Source: Mortierella sp. BCC40632 (lineage: Eukaryota; Mortierellomycota; Mortierellomycetes; Mortierellales; Mortierellaceae). Taken from it: DNA of 64,000 nt. The notes under the pieces are model-generated. The model was not told the DNA's origin. It saw only the letters and a program-made list of their open reading frames with translations, and ran no database searches. Every line of letters begins with the position of its first letter. Within the stretch, counting starts at the first letter, position 1. The stretch is taken from NCBI GenBank assembly GCA_011634665.1, contig WAEK01000003.1:681001-745000 (forward strand), read 5' to 3'. Positions 46,519-58,666 of this stretch are shown here, in pieces. A program made the translations under genes and the position numbers.

Positions 46519-47272
46519 TTATCCTTGCGGGAAGATTTTGTTTAGACAGAAAGTTGATTCGACGAGGCAATGCAACCATGCTGACATGGAAAATAGGAAA
46601 AAGAAAAAAGCGCGTGGGAATTAACAAATGTCCATGTCATGCGGTCCTTTAGCTCGGAGCGTCGATGCAAAAGAAGGTGTCGGGAGGAAAGACCGTCTTT
46701 GAGGTCTGGATGGGAGAAGAGTCCGATACCATTCAAGCAGCTGCAAAGGCCTTTGGCGAACGCATGGTCTTTGAGCAGAATCTTCAGGTGATTCAGACTC
46801 TATCGGGCGGAGCAAGGTACGCATCTTTATAATTATTATTATTTTATTTTCTCATTTATCCCGACTGATAACACGAGAGGGTATACATTTGAATATGTTT
46901 TCTCACCACCACTCTCTTCTCCCTTGACTTGCCTTGAATAGGACTATCATGGAGACTCTGTTGAGATTATGGGGTCTTTTCCTTGTCGACACGTATCTGT
47001 CCTGGTACCTGACCCGTGGTTTGATTACGAACGAGACGGCGATCCAGGTCCCACAACACGTCCGTGACGTGGTTGCTCTTGTTGGCACTAACAGCCTTGC
47101 CCTCTGCGATATCCTGGGCGTTGACGAGCGTTTGTTGCATGCACCTATTGCGGGTGCAGCAGGTGGTTGGGAGGCTTACAACCAGTCCGACAACCACGGA
47201 GAGCTCTTGGAGATGAACAAGCTTGAGTTGGAAGGGTTCAAAACTCACAATGCCTTCACAGCCCGACTTTAG
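44085..47272 (+). CDS. Peroxisomal acyl-CoA oxidase, 650 aa, eight exons
   Basis: It catalyses the first step of peroxisomal beta-oxidation, acyl-CoA to trans-2-enoyl-CoA with H2O2, using FAD. Exons: 44085-44403, 44546-44685, 44873-44941, 45187-45467, 45627-45767, 45972-46479, 46653-46816, 46942-47272; all are GT-AG and total 1953 bases in frame. The N-terminal helical domain is followed by the acyl-CoA dehydrogenase fold: [14 protein letters not shown] and QKYWISN contact FAD/substrate, then [20 protein letters not shown] and [20 protein letters not shown], as in all family members. [13 protein letters not shown] (about 400-412) is the signature where CGGHGY is usual, and Glu in [11 protein letters not shown] (about 424) is the probable catalytic base. 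The C-terminus ARL fits a type-1 peroxisomal targeting signal. An A run sits in the intron after exon 6. Confidence 0.95.
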
Positions 47273-47667
47273 GAGAGTAGAATTTAGGGGAGAGGAAGAG
47301 AGGGAGAGAGAGGGAGAGAGAGACTTGTATTTTTTGTGAGAAAAGTAAATATAGCTGCCACTGAACCATGCCCCTCTCACGAACACGCTTCGCTTCTATT
47401 CTATTCTATTCCTTCTCTACATTTGTTGGGACGGGTTACATATTTTCTCCCTTCTTTTATACACATTTTTGAGGTCCAAAACTTTTTTTTTTTTTTTTTT
47501 TTGTTCGATATGCTGTATTAAGGTGTGTTAAGTTGAAGATAGTGCTTGAATATATGACAGAGGGTTTTGGTGAGAGTGGGGTGAATGAAAAAAAATATAA
47601 TTACAGGGCGATGCAAGATAGAGGAGGAAGAGGAGAGTACTGTTGACGAATCAAAACCTGCACCACT
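47273..47667. other. Convergent 3-prime intergenic region
   Basis: Acyl-CoA oxidase (+) and the TMEM41-like gene (-) end facing each other 395 bases apart. The region holds GA repeats (47290-47325), a T run (47484-47502) and AT-rich DNA, and no gene. Confidence 0.6.
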
Positions 47668-49030
47668 TCAGTTGCGGTAAAAACCCATGTCAACAATGGC
47701 CGAGTCCTGTCTCTGAAGGTTCTTTCCACCGTCCGAATATTGATCATGTCCCATAATTCCCATTGGGATAGAGATCGAGTCTGTACTAAGACGAGAAGAT
47801 GAACCCTCATTTTGAAGCAAGCCGTGGGTAGACTCTTCCTCCCCTTCGTCTTCGTCTTCGCTGCTCCTGCTCTTGCGTCGTCGTCGACCATTACCGCCAC
47901 CACTTTGCTCCTTTTGATCTTCTTTCTGCTGTTGCTTCCGTGTCCATCGCTTGCTGGCCCAAGTGGCACCTGCGGAGAGGACCAAGACAAAGATGATCTG
48001 GAACAAAATCCATGGTTGCTGATAAATGTCACTCATCTGATGGATCTCGCCCAGGATTGCACCTGCCTGTGCACAAATGTAATTATAGGGCATACATCCC
48101 AAAAACATGGAAGTCATGAAAGGAACCACAGGCACGCCCACCAATGGACTGGCTAGGTTGATGAACCAGTATGGTGTCAGTGGGAAAAGTCGGATCAAAA
48201 GCAATTGCATAAACAGACTAGGTCCTTGCTCGTCCTCATCCTCATCCTCGTCTTCATCCTTGTTTCCATGACCCAATTCCTCAACTATGGTATCGCTGTC
48301 GCTATTCACTTCGGGACCTTGCTGAGCAGCAGAGTCTGAATGGTTTGCACTGGTTTTCGAGAGGTTGGCCTCATCCAGTAGCCTCTCGTTCTCTGCGATC
48401 TCGATCTCATCGACCGATGCAACGTTTAGCGATCGGTTGAATTGTGGTTGTTGGAGTGAGGCAGTGTCAGGTCGTCGACCCGTAAAGGAGGATGACCTTG
48501 TCCGGAGCAATCCACGTGCTGAAGGGGATGCAAAATGATTCGTCGCTGCAGAGAATGTTGTTCCTGATAAGGGGATGGATGAGGTCGCATGCAATGTCTG
48601 TACAGCAGTTGACGTAGCGGCTGTGGCAGTGTTGGAAGCTGTGCTAGCAAAAGTCGTGGATGTAGTAGAAGATGACGACTTTGAGGAAGATCGAGCAGCT
48701 TTCTGAATTTGGAGTCGCATCTGATCCAGCCGCGTGGACGCATATCGGCTCAAGATAGGTTCCATCAAGAAAAAGGACATGAAGTATGCCAACACTGATC
48801 CCAACGTGGTTAAGGCTGAGGTCAAGAGAGTTCCAAACCAGGGCCCATACAATGCTCCAGCCAAGATGTTCTATTTAAAAAATTAGAAAAAATAGAAAGA
48901 CAATGGACAATTTCATGCAGGAGTCAGTAACAGACGGGCAATCCTTGCTCCTTTCTTGTCCCCCGTGAACTGAATACGATGGGCGCTGTAGTTCAGTAAA
49001 ACAAAACAAGCACACGCACACATACACACG

Positions 49031-49072
<42 letters not shown>

Positions 49073-50199
49073 AAAAAAGAGAGAGAGAGAGTGAGAGAGA
49101 AAAAAATAGATCTTTTGCTTACAAGGAAGGCGCTTCCAGGGATCCCAAAGCACTGTTTCCAGATGTATACGACACTGAACACCCAAAAAGTACGGACCCA
49201 ACCCTCGTAGGTGGCCGTGGCAAAGTCCTGGAGAATTGCAGCATCAACCTTGACATCCTCAATCGACTTTGGCAACGACAGAGGCGGCAAGACCTGAGCC
49301 ATCAAATACAATCCGCCTAGCGAGAGGCAAAAGAGTCCAATGAGGATGATAATCCTTGAGAAGAAGCCAAATCGGAGCTGGCTTGCCCATGTGAGTATCC
49401 AAGAGGACGATCTAGACTTTTCATCCGTTGATAGGTTATTTCCAATGGTTGCTGCGTCATCGTCATCATCCTCGTCTGCAATCGCTACTGCTCGGTACTG
49501 GGGAAGGGAGGAAGAGGGAGGGTAGTGCAGGTGTACATTGTGAGCATTGGCAGGTGCGAGCGTGGGTGGTGAGAGCGTGACAACAGGGACAGGAGGTTTT
49601 CCTGCGACCGAGGAGCGACGAGGCCTCATTCCATGGTCAAGACGAGTCGAGACCGATTCGGATATATCGCCAGCTGTTCCAGAGTCGGTGAGAGTGCTTG
49701 ACCGGGCCCGTCCTGCAAAGATCTTGGTGGGTTGGCTGTGGCTGTTGTTGGTGATGGAAGAAGGGCTGGTTCCTGGGAGGAGGGGGACAAGATTTATCCG
49801 ACCCATCACTCCATCTGTGCCTAGGTGGATCTGATCTTGTTGCTGAGCCCTGTCTCTCTGACTAGTCGCGTTAGTCGCGCTCTCAGCCAGGTTATTCCTG
49901 GAAGAGCTCATTCGCACCGGAGGTAAAGCCCAGGATGGCCCACGCATCTCTTTTAAGCTCTCTCCTTGGTGAACCATTGAGGGTAGTCTCCTGGAGCTGA
50001 GGGTTGGCGAGGCTGTGGTAGACGAAGCCGTGTCCGTGGGTGTGACAATGGCAGTGGTCCGGAGAGTCAGACTGGATGATCGTTGGCGTCCAGATATCTT
50101 GTTGGAGGTGCCGCTACTACTGCCACTGCTTGAATGGAGGCGGCCAAGGGCTGCAACAGTGGCATTGGGAATGGGTGTCGTTGCGACTAGGGTTGACAT
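47668..50199 (-). CDS. VTT-domain (TMEM41/TVP38 family) membrane protein, 759 aa
   Basis: VTT-domain proteins of the TMEM41B type are ER lipid scramblases needed for autophagy and lipid mobilisation; Tvp38 is the yeast Golgi relative. The two exons are 50199-49123 and 48870-47668, phase 0, 2280 bases. The start is the first in-frame ATG (MSTLVATTPIPNATVAALG). Residues 1-275 are disordered, Ser/Thr/Pro-rich with an EDDDDD patch. A span near 290-315 (RIIILIGLFCLSLGGLYLM) is followed by the VTT core: FWVFSVVYIWKQCFGIPGSA, then after the intron NILAGALYGPWFGTLLTSAL, and further on LLLIRLFPLTPYWFINLASP, the family hallmark. About 110 residues of Ser-rich, acidic insert (with NKDEDEDEDEDEQ) split the core, and the C-tail is charged. 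The intron contains CA, CT and A repeats. This N-extension and insert exceed the usual 260-330 residues of family members. Confidence 0.88.
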
Positions 50200-51437
50200 T
50201 GGTGTGTCACTGTGGGGGTGTCCCTGACGGAGGATTGTGTAATATATCCAGCCTTTCAAGGAAAGCAAGTCCTAGAATGGCGAAGCAGGAGATTTGGTAA
50301 AGAGGCTGAAGAAATGCAGAGGAAGGATGAGATGGATCCGAATGAAGGATGGCAATGAATCTGAATGGCCAAGAGAGATAGAGATGTGAGAGAGAAAGAG
50401 AAAGGAGAGAGAAAGAGAGAGAGTGTGTGTGAAAAGTGTGTGTCAAGCATAAAGAGAGAAAGAAGAAAGAGAAGGAGAGAAAAGGAAGGAAAAAAAAAAA
50501 GAGAGAGCGAGAGTGAGAGAGATGCCTTGCGGTCTTTTTAGCCATCTCAACCACGCTCCGATCTTCGCTCTTTTTGGGTATCGGACGCTGCCCTTCCTCC
50601 TCTCTCTTGGTCCATTCACTCCGCTAGACCCCGGGATCTCGCTCTCGCTCCCGCTCCCACTCTCACTCTCACCCTTACTCTCACTCTCACTCTCACTCTC
50701 ACTCTCGGTTCCAGAGAGTAGACACTCTGTCTGTGCGGTAGAGCAGAACGGGAGATTGAAAGAGAGAGGTGTTCCCTCGGTATGGTCTAGTCACGACTGG
50801 GTTCTTTGTCAGGTTCCTGTTCGACTGGGCCAGACCGACTGGTCGATTGCGCAGACTGGACACATGCGCGGAGACCAAAGAGTCCGTTGCTTGCGTGAAA
50901 TCTCCTGCGCAAACAAGGGTCTCTTTCTCTTTGTCCAAACAGGCATTGTGTTTTTGTTTTTGTTGTTGTCGTTGTTGCCATGAGCTAAGGAAAGGAAAGA
51001 AAAGTAAGCGAGTAGAGTCCCCCGGCCCAGGACGGAAAAGGCAAAATCGGGAGGCGGACACGGGCAGAAAGAAAAAGAGAGAGAGAGAGCGAGTCAAAAC
51101 AAACACAGTTGTGCACGATGACCGCAAACAGAGAGAGAGAGAGAGAGAGAGAGAGGCAGGCAGAAGACAGACGGACACAACAGGCCAGACCAGGAACAGA
51201 GAAGAGAACACATTGCTGAGCGTAAAAACCGGTGCGTGATGTGATCGGGCCATCTCTCACGCTCTCTCTTTTTCAGACAGGGACCTGGCAGACGACTTGC
51301 ATCGCATTCTGCGTAAATGAACTCCCCGATATCCGCTGCTCTCTCACTACACATAAGCACACACACTGTGACATTGTTTAACCGTTGTCCGTCCTCAATG
51401 GCAGGACTCCCCTAGTCTACTCTTCTCTCTTCCTCCT

Positions 51438-51471
<34 letters not shown>

Positions 51472-51893
51472 AAAAAAAAAAAAACAATCAATCCACTGTT
51501 CTGTTCACAAGGACACCGCTCCATGCATGTGGTCATGACCAGGGATCCGCACAGACACCGGTACACCGATACATCTGCACACCTTGACCTGCTTGTGCCA
51601 GTTTACCTCAACTCTCCCTTTCCTGAGGATCGTTGCCTAGATAGACAAAAAAAGGGCAGAACAATTCTCCGTGCCAGAATTCGAGTGCCGCTGTTCAGAG
51701 AACTACAGTACATGTAGGCTACTTCTTTGGTTCCCTCACGTGCTCATTCGGGATTCATTTCAGGCGCGTGGACTTGAAGAGGGCGATAAATAGGGTCTGG
51801 TTGCATCCATGTGGGCATGTCCAGCATGGCGAATGGACGCTCCACAGTACAACGGTGTATTTTTATTTATTCTTTTTAGTTTCTATGAGCCAC
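50200..51893. other. Intergenic region, low complexity
   Basis: It contains the GA-rich leader of the TMEM41-like gene (50380-50520), a CTCACT array (50655-50706), GA repeats (51080-51155), a CT run followed by an A run (51440-51484), and the 3-prime UTR of the acyltransferase. No gene is seen. Confidence 0.6.
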
Positions 51894-53282
51894 CTACTGG
51901 CTTGTGGTGGTTCTCTTCTTCAGTCCTTCAACACTTTCATCGCCAAGAGCCACAGCACTTGAGATGGCTGTTTGGACGGCCTCCTTCTTGGAGAGTGATG
52001 AGGATGAAATCCGGAGAGCATCCATCTCCTTAAGATGCTTCAACATGACCTCTCTCGTCTTCTCCATCAACTCGTTCACATCGTCGACTGTCATGCCTGT
52101 GGTTGGGATAGGCTCTAGGACTCGGATACCGAGCTCGCCTCCAGGGAATGAGCGTCGTGATGAATCGTAGATGTGGCTGTATCCTTCAGAGACGACTGGG
52201 ACAATAGGGTATTGGGACTGGATGGCCAGGTGGAACGCACCCTTCTTGAATGGGAGAAGGTCAGCCGTATCCAAGTGGGATCGCGTTCCTTCGGGGAAGA
52301 TCCAGATTCCGGACTGGAGAGAAATAAAGAGATTTAAAGAGAAAATGACTCGATTAGGGTTCGGTCGTTCACTTGCCTTCAACAGACAGGCATTAGTGAC
52401 AGTTGGTGCAAAATCAAGTCTGACGGCTTACATTGTGTTTCTTCATGTCAGCAACAGCCTGTGCGCTCGATTCGATGGCCTTCTTGTGGTTTTTGCGGTC
52501 CACAAAGATAGCATTGCTCAATTTCACTAGAATTAGTTACAAAAATTGGGCGGAAATGAAGGGATCCAACGGGTCAGCTTATAAGCAATGAACCATTCGA
52601 CATGATCAAGTCTTTCTTGACTTCCATTTTGGGCGACTTACTGTAGAGACCCAAGATGGGAACATAGATGAGCTCCTTCTTGGCCATGACAACGCAATGC
52701 TTAGGGAAAACCTTTCCAAGGATCATGATGTCCAGTGAGCTTTGGTGATTGCATACAACCACGGCACGCTGGCTCTCGAGGTGATGTTCGCCCGAGACTT
52801 TGAACGACACGCCGCAGGGTCGTGCCACGAGTTTTGTATAGAGTCTCGAGACGACATAGTTAATCTCGGGCCTGCGATCGAGGAGCGCATAGACGATCGA
52901 GACGGCACATCCGACGACGGACATGACGAGGACCATGGACAACATCAGTGTACTCTTGCATATGAACTGTAGCCTTGGAGGAAGAGCAGCAAGGAACTGA
53001 GGGAGTGCGAGGTAGACGAGCGTGATCGCCACGAGGTCCAGGGCGATGGAATATACTATTAGGAGGAGGTCAGTGGATAGAGTCCATTAGCCATTGCGCC
53101 ATACGCCTTCTCGCTTGCCCTTTTTTTTTTTTTTTCTTTCTTCAGATCCAGAAGCCAATGGACTGTGTTGGGGAAAGATAGAAAGACAGCTGTAGCTGCA
53201 GGGTCGAATAAAGTTGCTTAGCCCGCAAGAGATAGAGAGATAGAGAGAGAGTGAGAGGGAGGAGACGCTTACATAGAGTCAT
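51894..53282 (-). CDS. 1-acyl-sn-glycerol-3-phosphate acyltransferase (LPAAT, AGPAT/Slc1 type), 312 aa
   Basis: It acylates lysophosphatidic acid to phosphatidic acid in ER phospholipid and triacylglycerol synthesis. Exons: 53282-53273 (10 bases), 53055-52642, 52526-52432, 52313-51894; total 939 bases in frame. The 10-base first exon encodes MTL plus one base and is needed to complete MTLLYSIALD. Two hydrophobic segments occupy residues 5-27 and 36-62. NHQSSLD (106-112) is acyltransferase motif I (NHxxxxD). VFPKHCVVMAKKELIYVP and AIFVDRKNHKKAIE (about 148-160) form motif II. FPEGTRS (179-185) is motif III, and YPIVPVVSEGYSHIY is motif IV. The C-terminal tail is Ser/Glu/Lys-rich. The spacing of motifs matches fungal LPAATs closely. 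Confidence 0.95.
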
Positions 53283-53306
53283 GAGGGCTGATCTAGTTGA
53301 GGCTGT

Positions 53307-53341
<35 letters not shown>

Positions 53342-55169
53342 GGGAGGGAGAGAGAGAGGGAGAGAGAGAAATCAAGTAAAAAGAAATGATTGGTTAGAGG
53401 ATGAAACGATGGATGGAGAAATGAGAATGGAGAAGCTGAATGAATGAATTGTTGAGAGTAGATTTCGACAAGGGAGAAAGAAAGTCTGGTGGAGGATTTG
53501 CCATGCAAAGAACTCCCCCCAACCAGACCATGGTCTACATCTCATTGTGACCAATAAAACTCAGAATGCTGCAGCACGACCATGTTTAGTTGACTAATGA
53601 CAATCGTCTTTGTCCTCCCCTTCCCCTCCCCAAAAAAATAGTACTAACATAGATGTGCGGTGTCCTGTGCATCATTCGCTAAACGATGCATTCCGCTCTT
53701 CACTCACTCTCACTCTCCCCCAAGACTCCAATGCATTCCGTCGCTTTGGGCAATGCACCCCATGGGAAGTCTAATGGCCCATGCGTTCCCTCTCTCTCCC
53801 CCGAGAAAGTACATGACCAATTTACCTGATCGAACAATGAGTCAAGAAAGTGCTGTGTAGTAGACTCGATGACAATGGAATGAAGAGGTAGCGAGTTTTT
53901 TTTTTTTTGTTGAGTCCTGTTGACGAGGTGTTAGGAGGGGGGGGAAGGCGAGGCAGGGATGGAGCGATGTGTGGTGAGAGAGAAAGAAAGAGAGAAAGAG
54001 AAAGAAGCAGTGTCGAGCAAAAAAGAATGAAAGAAAGAGAGAAAGAGAGAACGAGCGAGAGAAAGAGAAGGATAAAGTGTTTGTTGAAGACAAGGTTCAG
54101 GAACGATTGGGGCCAAGTCGATTGGGCTTTTATCTCGCATTTCTGTCTGTCTGTCTGTCGGAGAGTGGTCTGAGCCAAAGCGGCTGACCGTTGCTGGGCA
54201 CAGCTTTGGTCATTACCCACATTCTCACATGCCTCGCCTTTTTCCTTGCTGATACTTTTCTCGCCGCTCAGCCTTTGGGGCGGAGCCAGGGCGGGGTTGG
54301 ACACATTATGCGGTCATGTCGAAGACTGGTCGTCGTTTTTCCTGCTGTTGGCAGAGCATCTGCCATTGACAAAGGATTCTTTTTTCAAGACCATCATAGA
54401 TCATTGCTATGCTCGGATCAGCCCAAGAAGAAGAAGAAGAAAAAAAAAAAAAAGGGACAAGACAGAACCAGTGCAAGGGTGCAGACAGACTGACTGACAG
54501 CATCGATCACCACTCCTCTTCCTCCTCTCTCGATCTCAACCCTAGTCAAGGCACACAAGGGCAAAGTGAGCACAACACAGTTCGCGTGTAGTCAGCATAA
54601 TTGTTGAATCTGCTGTCCCTCCCGATCGAACCAGGCGGCTCTCGCCCCCCTCGTTTCAGCTCGCCTAAAAAATATTAGGTAACTGAAATTCCAATTTTTC
54701 TGCCCCGCTTTTGGACACTCCTTGCCTGTCCCCACTCCACCTACCATGGGCATGTCTCCTCACTCCTCTATGTGGACCCTTCCCTTTGGGTACTAACTAG
54801 CACCAGCAGCCCTTCTCTTCTCGCTCTTCCTCGGTCAGAGGCAGCCGTCGATCGGCCAGACGTGCTCGGATAGGCAGAAGACAAGACCGAGAAGGCAAAG
54901 AACCCAGAGACAGTCACACCACTTCTTCATTTCCGCTTGGCTCTGAATGACCAACAGGTTGATCAGTCTCCGGGATCGGGATCAGGTTCAAGATCAGGAC
55001 AAAAAAAGAAAAGCTCAGCAGATCATACACATTCATTTGATCCGCAATGGCCAGTGCATCCTCATTCACGCGCTGCACTCGCATGGTCCAGCAATGTCGA
55101 CCATGGATCACTTCTGCCCATTGTCATGGACATGGACTTCGGATCCAACGGTCTGATCACGCTCTCTCA
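53283..55169. other. Divergent intergenic region, acyltransferase (-) and ICT1-like (+)
   Basis: It holds a CT/GA microsatellite at 53308-53370, GA-rich DNA at 53960-54070, a T run (53897-53908) and an A run (54440-54454). Open frames are low complexity. I see no gene. Confidence 0.6.
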
Positions 55170-56363
55170 ATGCCTCTCCCTGCTCCGTCGCGTCCACTCT
55201 TCACTTCAGCAAGGACAGCTCTTCCAACACCACAACTGAGCCATATCTTGCGTTTTCAGAATCTCTACCCCCGAGTCCATGCTGCGACTGCGGTATCTGT
55301 CTTCCGGATTCAATCACGAACTTTTGCCGGACAAAGGGACGCTCCGCTTGTCGACTCGGAGACAGCAATGAATGATGAAAACTGGACGGACGAGAATGGA
55401 TTGACAATGAAGCAACGTGAAAAGATTGAGAAATGGGCAAGCACCTTTACCAAGGATTCCATCCCTAAAGGACTCCTGACTCTGAACTTTGTTCGATCAA
55501 GTGGCCCCGGTGGCCAGAACGTTAATAAAAGGTAGGCGCTTTTTTTTTACCCGTTAGGTGCCCTGAAGCAAGAGCAAGAGACTCAGGAGATGAACGCTGA
55601 CAGTTTCTGAACTATTATCCTATGTGGTTTCCCTATGTTGCCTATTTAGTCAATACCAAGGTGGATATGAGATTTGTAATAGACGAGGCTTTCTGGCTAC
55701 CAGATTATGTTCGAACACGCCTATCGACACTGGTAAGCAGAATAGAAAGGAAGAAAGAGGGTAATCACGTTTCTTCAGAGCCTTCTTGTGAGAGACGTAC
55801 AAAGACACTTATCTGTTCTTTGAACTCTGTATCTGCTTTTTTTTATCCTATTTTCGTAGGAGGCCAACAAGGTTAACAAGAATGGAGAGTTTGTGCTATC
55901 TTCAGACAGGAAGCGAACCCAAATGGCCAACTTGGACGATTGCTTGGAAAAATTGCATGAGACGTTGCTCAGAGCGGCCGAGTTGTGCACACTACCTGAC
56001 GCAGAGACTCTGGAGAAACTTGAGCGCATGTAAGGCGGGCAAAAGGGCGGAGGAGGAAAGGAAGATAGGAGAGAGAGAATGAATGAAAGAAAGAGAGAGA
56101 CAAGGGAAAAAGCAAAAAAAAAAAAAAAAAAAAAAAATAGCGTCTTTGAGCGGAAATGTGATGCTTCTTTCAATGGTGCAGAGAATCTGGGCATGAACGA
56201 CTCATACTTTGCTAACTTTAGACTCACCGCAATATCTTTGTTCATATACCCTCCATGTCGTTGCTTCAACTATAGGAAACGTGCAGGGAACCAGAGGCGA
56301 AAGCAAAATAAGCAGTTTCAGTCGCAAAAGAAAGCCAGCAGACGCGTTGGCCGCGACGACTAG
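55170..56363 (+). CDS. GGQ-motif ribosome-rescue factor (ICT1/Pth4 type), about 233 aa, four exons
   Basis: Such proteins hydrolyse peptidyl-tRNA on stalled mitochondrial ribosomes and in animals are part of the large mitoribosomal subunit. Exons: 55170-55531, 55650-55732, 55860-56029, 56276-56363. The first 40-60 residues (MPLPAPSRPLFTSARTALPT onward) are basic and Ser/Ala-rich, fitting a mitochondrial presequence; an in-frame ATG at 55047 is an alternative. VRSSGPGGQNVNK carries the catalytic GGQ, followed by VNTKVDMRF, LSSDRKRTQMANLDDCLEKL and a basic tail (NQRRKQNKQFQSQKK) typical of the family. At the first donor (AAAAG|GTAGGC) the exons join in frame only if the AAAA run had three As; as printed the frame slips by one. 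Either an assembly error, a real frameshift or a non-canonical acceptor is involved. Confidence 0.85.
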
Positions 56364-57611
56364 AATAAAAGCAACGGGAAATGTATATTTTTAGGCATAT
56401 TCAGCCCTGGCTCTCTTTCCACCTTGACTCTCTCACTCCCTTCCTTCCACTTTCCATTCTTGTTAAGAGTCTTTGTCATCACTAGCCGGCTCAAGTAATC
56501 ACAACAAACTAAATTGGCATCCTCACATGCTCAATGAGAGGCAACGCACCTTCTCGCCCACTGTATGCTTGACTTTTGGTTTGAGATGCTCATGGCTCTT
56601 AAATCTCTCTTCTCATCCATAGAAATGCCTGGCGTGGTGTCTATCTTGCTTGGGGGACCTCGGGTATGTTCCCACGAAGCACGATCGCTTGGGATTAAAA
56701 TGCCGCGTTGGCGACCGTTACTCCTGCGATCAGAGCACGTGCTTACATACCGAGCTAGCAAAGAGCCAAGAACACTCAGAACAAACACATGGAGTCCCCC
56801 CCCTCTTCCCCCTCTTCTCTTCCCGCCTGTTGCTCACTTCCATTGCATGCCGGTCGGACTGTCACTGTCCATGCTAAGGGATATCTTGAGCGATTCTAGG
56901 GTGCATCCTCTCCTGCAGCCAGCTGCAGGAGCCAGCGGACTAGAGACCGTGCTATGAAATCCCTGTTCGTTCGGTGACCAGGAAAGCTGAACAGAGGCCA
57001 TTCTTCTTTTTATCAAGTCTATTCTCCGCTGTATTTTTGTGGTCCTCCACGACTCTTGAGTCCCTCGCCCCGCACTTCAAAAAACAAGCCAGCATGGTGT
57101 TAAAAAAAAAAAGGGTTAAAGACAAGATTGATAGTGTGGTGTCTTTTTTGGTGAGCACAAGCAAGGCACACAGGTCTCTCTTTGGTTTTTCTACCCCACG
57201 GATAAGAAGTAACGAGGACCCAACCCATATTCAGACAAGACATTTGTCAAAGTCCACCTTTTGGCTCACTCTCTCTCACCCACTCTCTCACACATCTGCA
57301 CCCACTTTTAAATACACAAATGGATCCTCGTTCCTCAGTTTCTGGAGTTTTCTTTTTTTTTTTTTTTCTTGCTGCAGTCTACACTGTTGTGATGCCTGCC
57401 TCCATCTCTTTTCTCATTTTTCATGTATCTCTGCGCAGATACGACGCTCGAACACGAAACACCTTCGGGTTGAGCTACAAATAGCTAAACCACAAACAAT
57501 AAGGCAAAACGGTTGCGCAAGGTTCCTACGCATTTCTTCCCTCCCACCCGCCTCCTTTCCGTCCCCTTGGTATCCTTTATCCTCCTCCCGCCTTGGCCAA
57601 GCCGGGACGGA

Positions 57612-57679
<68 letters not shown>

Positions 57680-58634
57680 CACTTTCTATTTCTCTTTGGT
57701 CTTTTTGTCCTTTGCTCTCAGGCTCTCTTTTGCTATTTGGCCCAGTTCCCAATCTTTGTTTGCTCCTTTCTTCTTGGACTAAGGGCTCAGGTATAGATAT
57801 TGGCTCCTTCTTTTCTCTCTTTTCCTCCTTCCAGGTCTTTCTCACCGTTTAGGTGTGAGTCCTTGGATTCATAAAGTCACGAAGAACGGGCAAATAAGGT
57901 GCTTCTTTCACACTTTGATGGAGAGAGCAGCGTGAAAGATAGATAGGGAATAGGAAAGAGAGAGAGAGAGAGAGAGGAGTAGAACGGGCTTGAACCTTTT
58001 CGATCGCCAATAAAATTTTTTTCTTCTCATTAGGGCTTGTGGTAATATGAGAGCATTTCTTATGTTCATCTCAACAGCAAACAGGTTGTTAGTATCTATG
58101 ACAGAGCATGGACTGCATGGGTGCAGTATCTACTCTTTTTTTTCTTCTCTCTCTCTCTCTCTCTCTCTCTGTTTTTTTTTTCTTTTCTTTCGCTGACAGT
58201 TTTTTTGTGTCCTAGCCTGACCCTACCAGTTGAACAGTAGAATACTGCAACATCAGCATCTAAAGCATCGGCATCAGCATCGGCATCAGCAATTGCAGCA
58301 ACAGCTGCAGCTGCCGCTGTAGGAGTGTCAGCAGTGTACAGTGGCTAGACGGGTGAGCAAATTGCACTGCTCTCTCCCCAGGCAGTGGTACAAAACGCAC
58401 ACCTTCCTTTGGGGTGTGACAAGATATCCATCATCCAGGAGCAAGAGGGGGTCAAGGTACATTTTGTACACTTCGTTCAAAGTTGCTTAGATGAGAAAAA
58501 GAGGCGGTGAAGAGTCCCTCTCCCCCTTACTCCCTACCTCAATGATTCATTCGCACAAAAAAAAAAAGAAAAAAGAATATAAAGTAGACTTTGCGTTTCA
58601 AAGGCTCATTCTTTTCTTTTCTTTTCTTTTCTTT

Positions 58635-58666
<32 letters not shown>

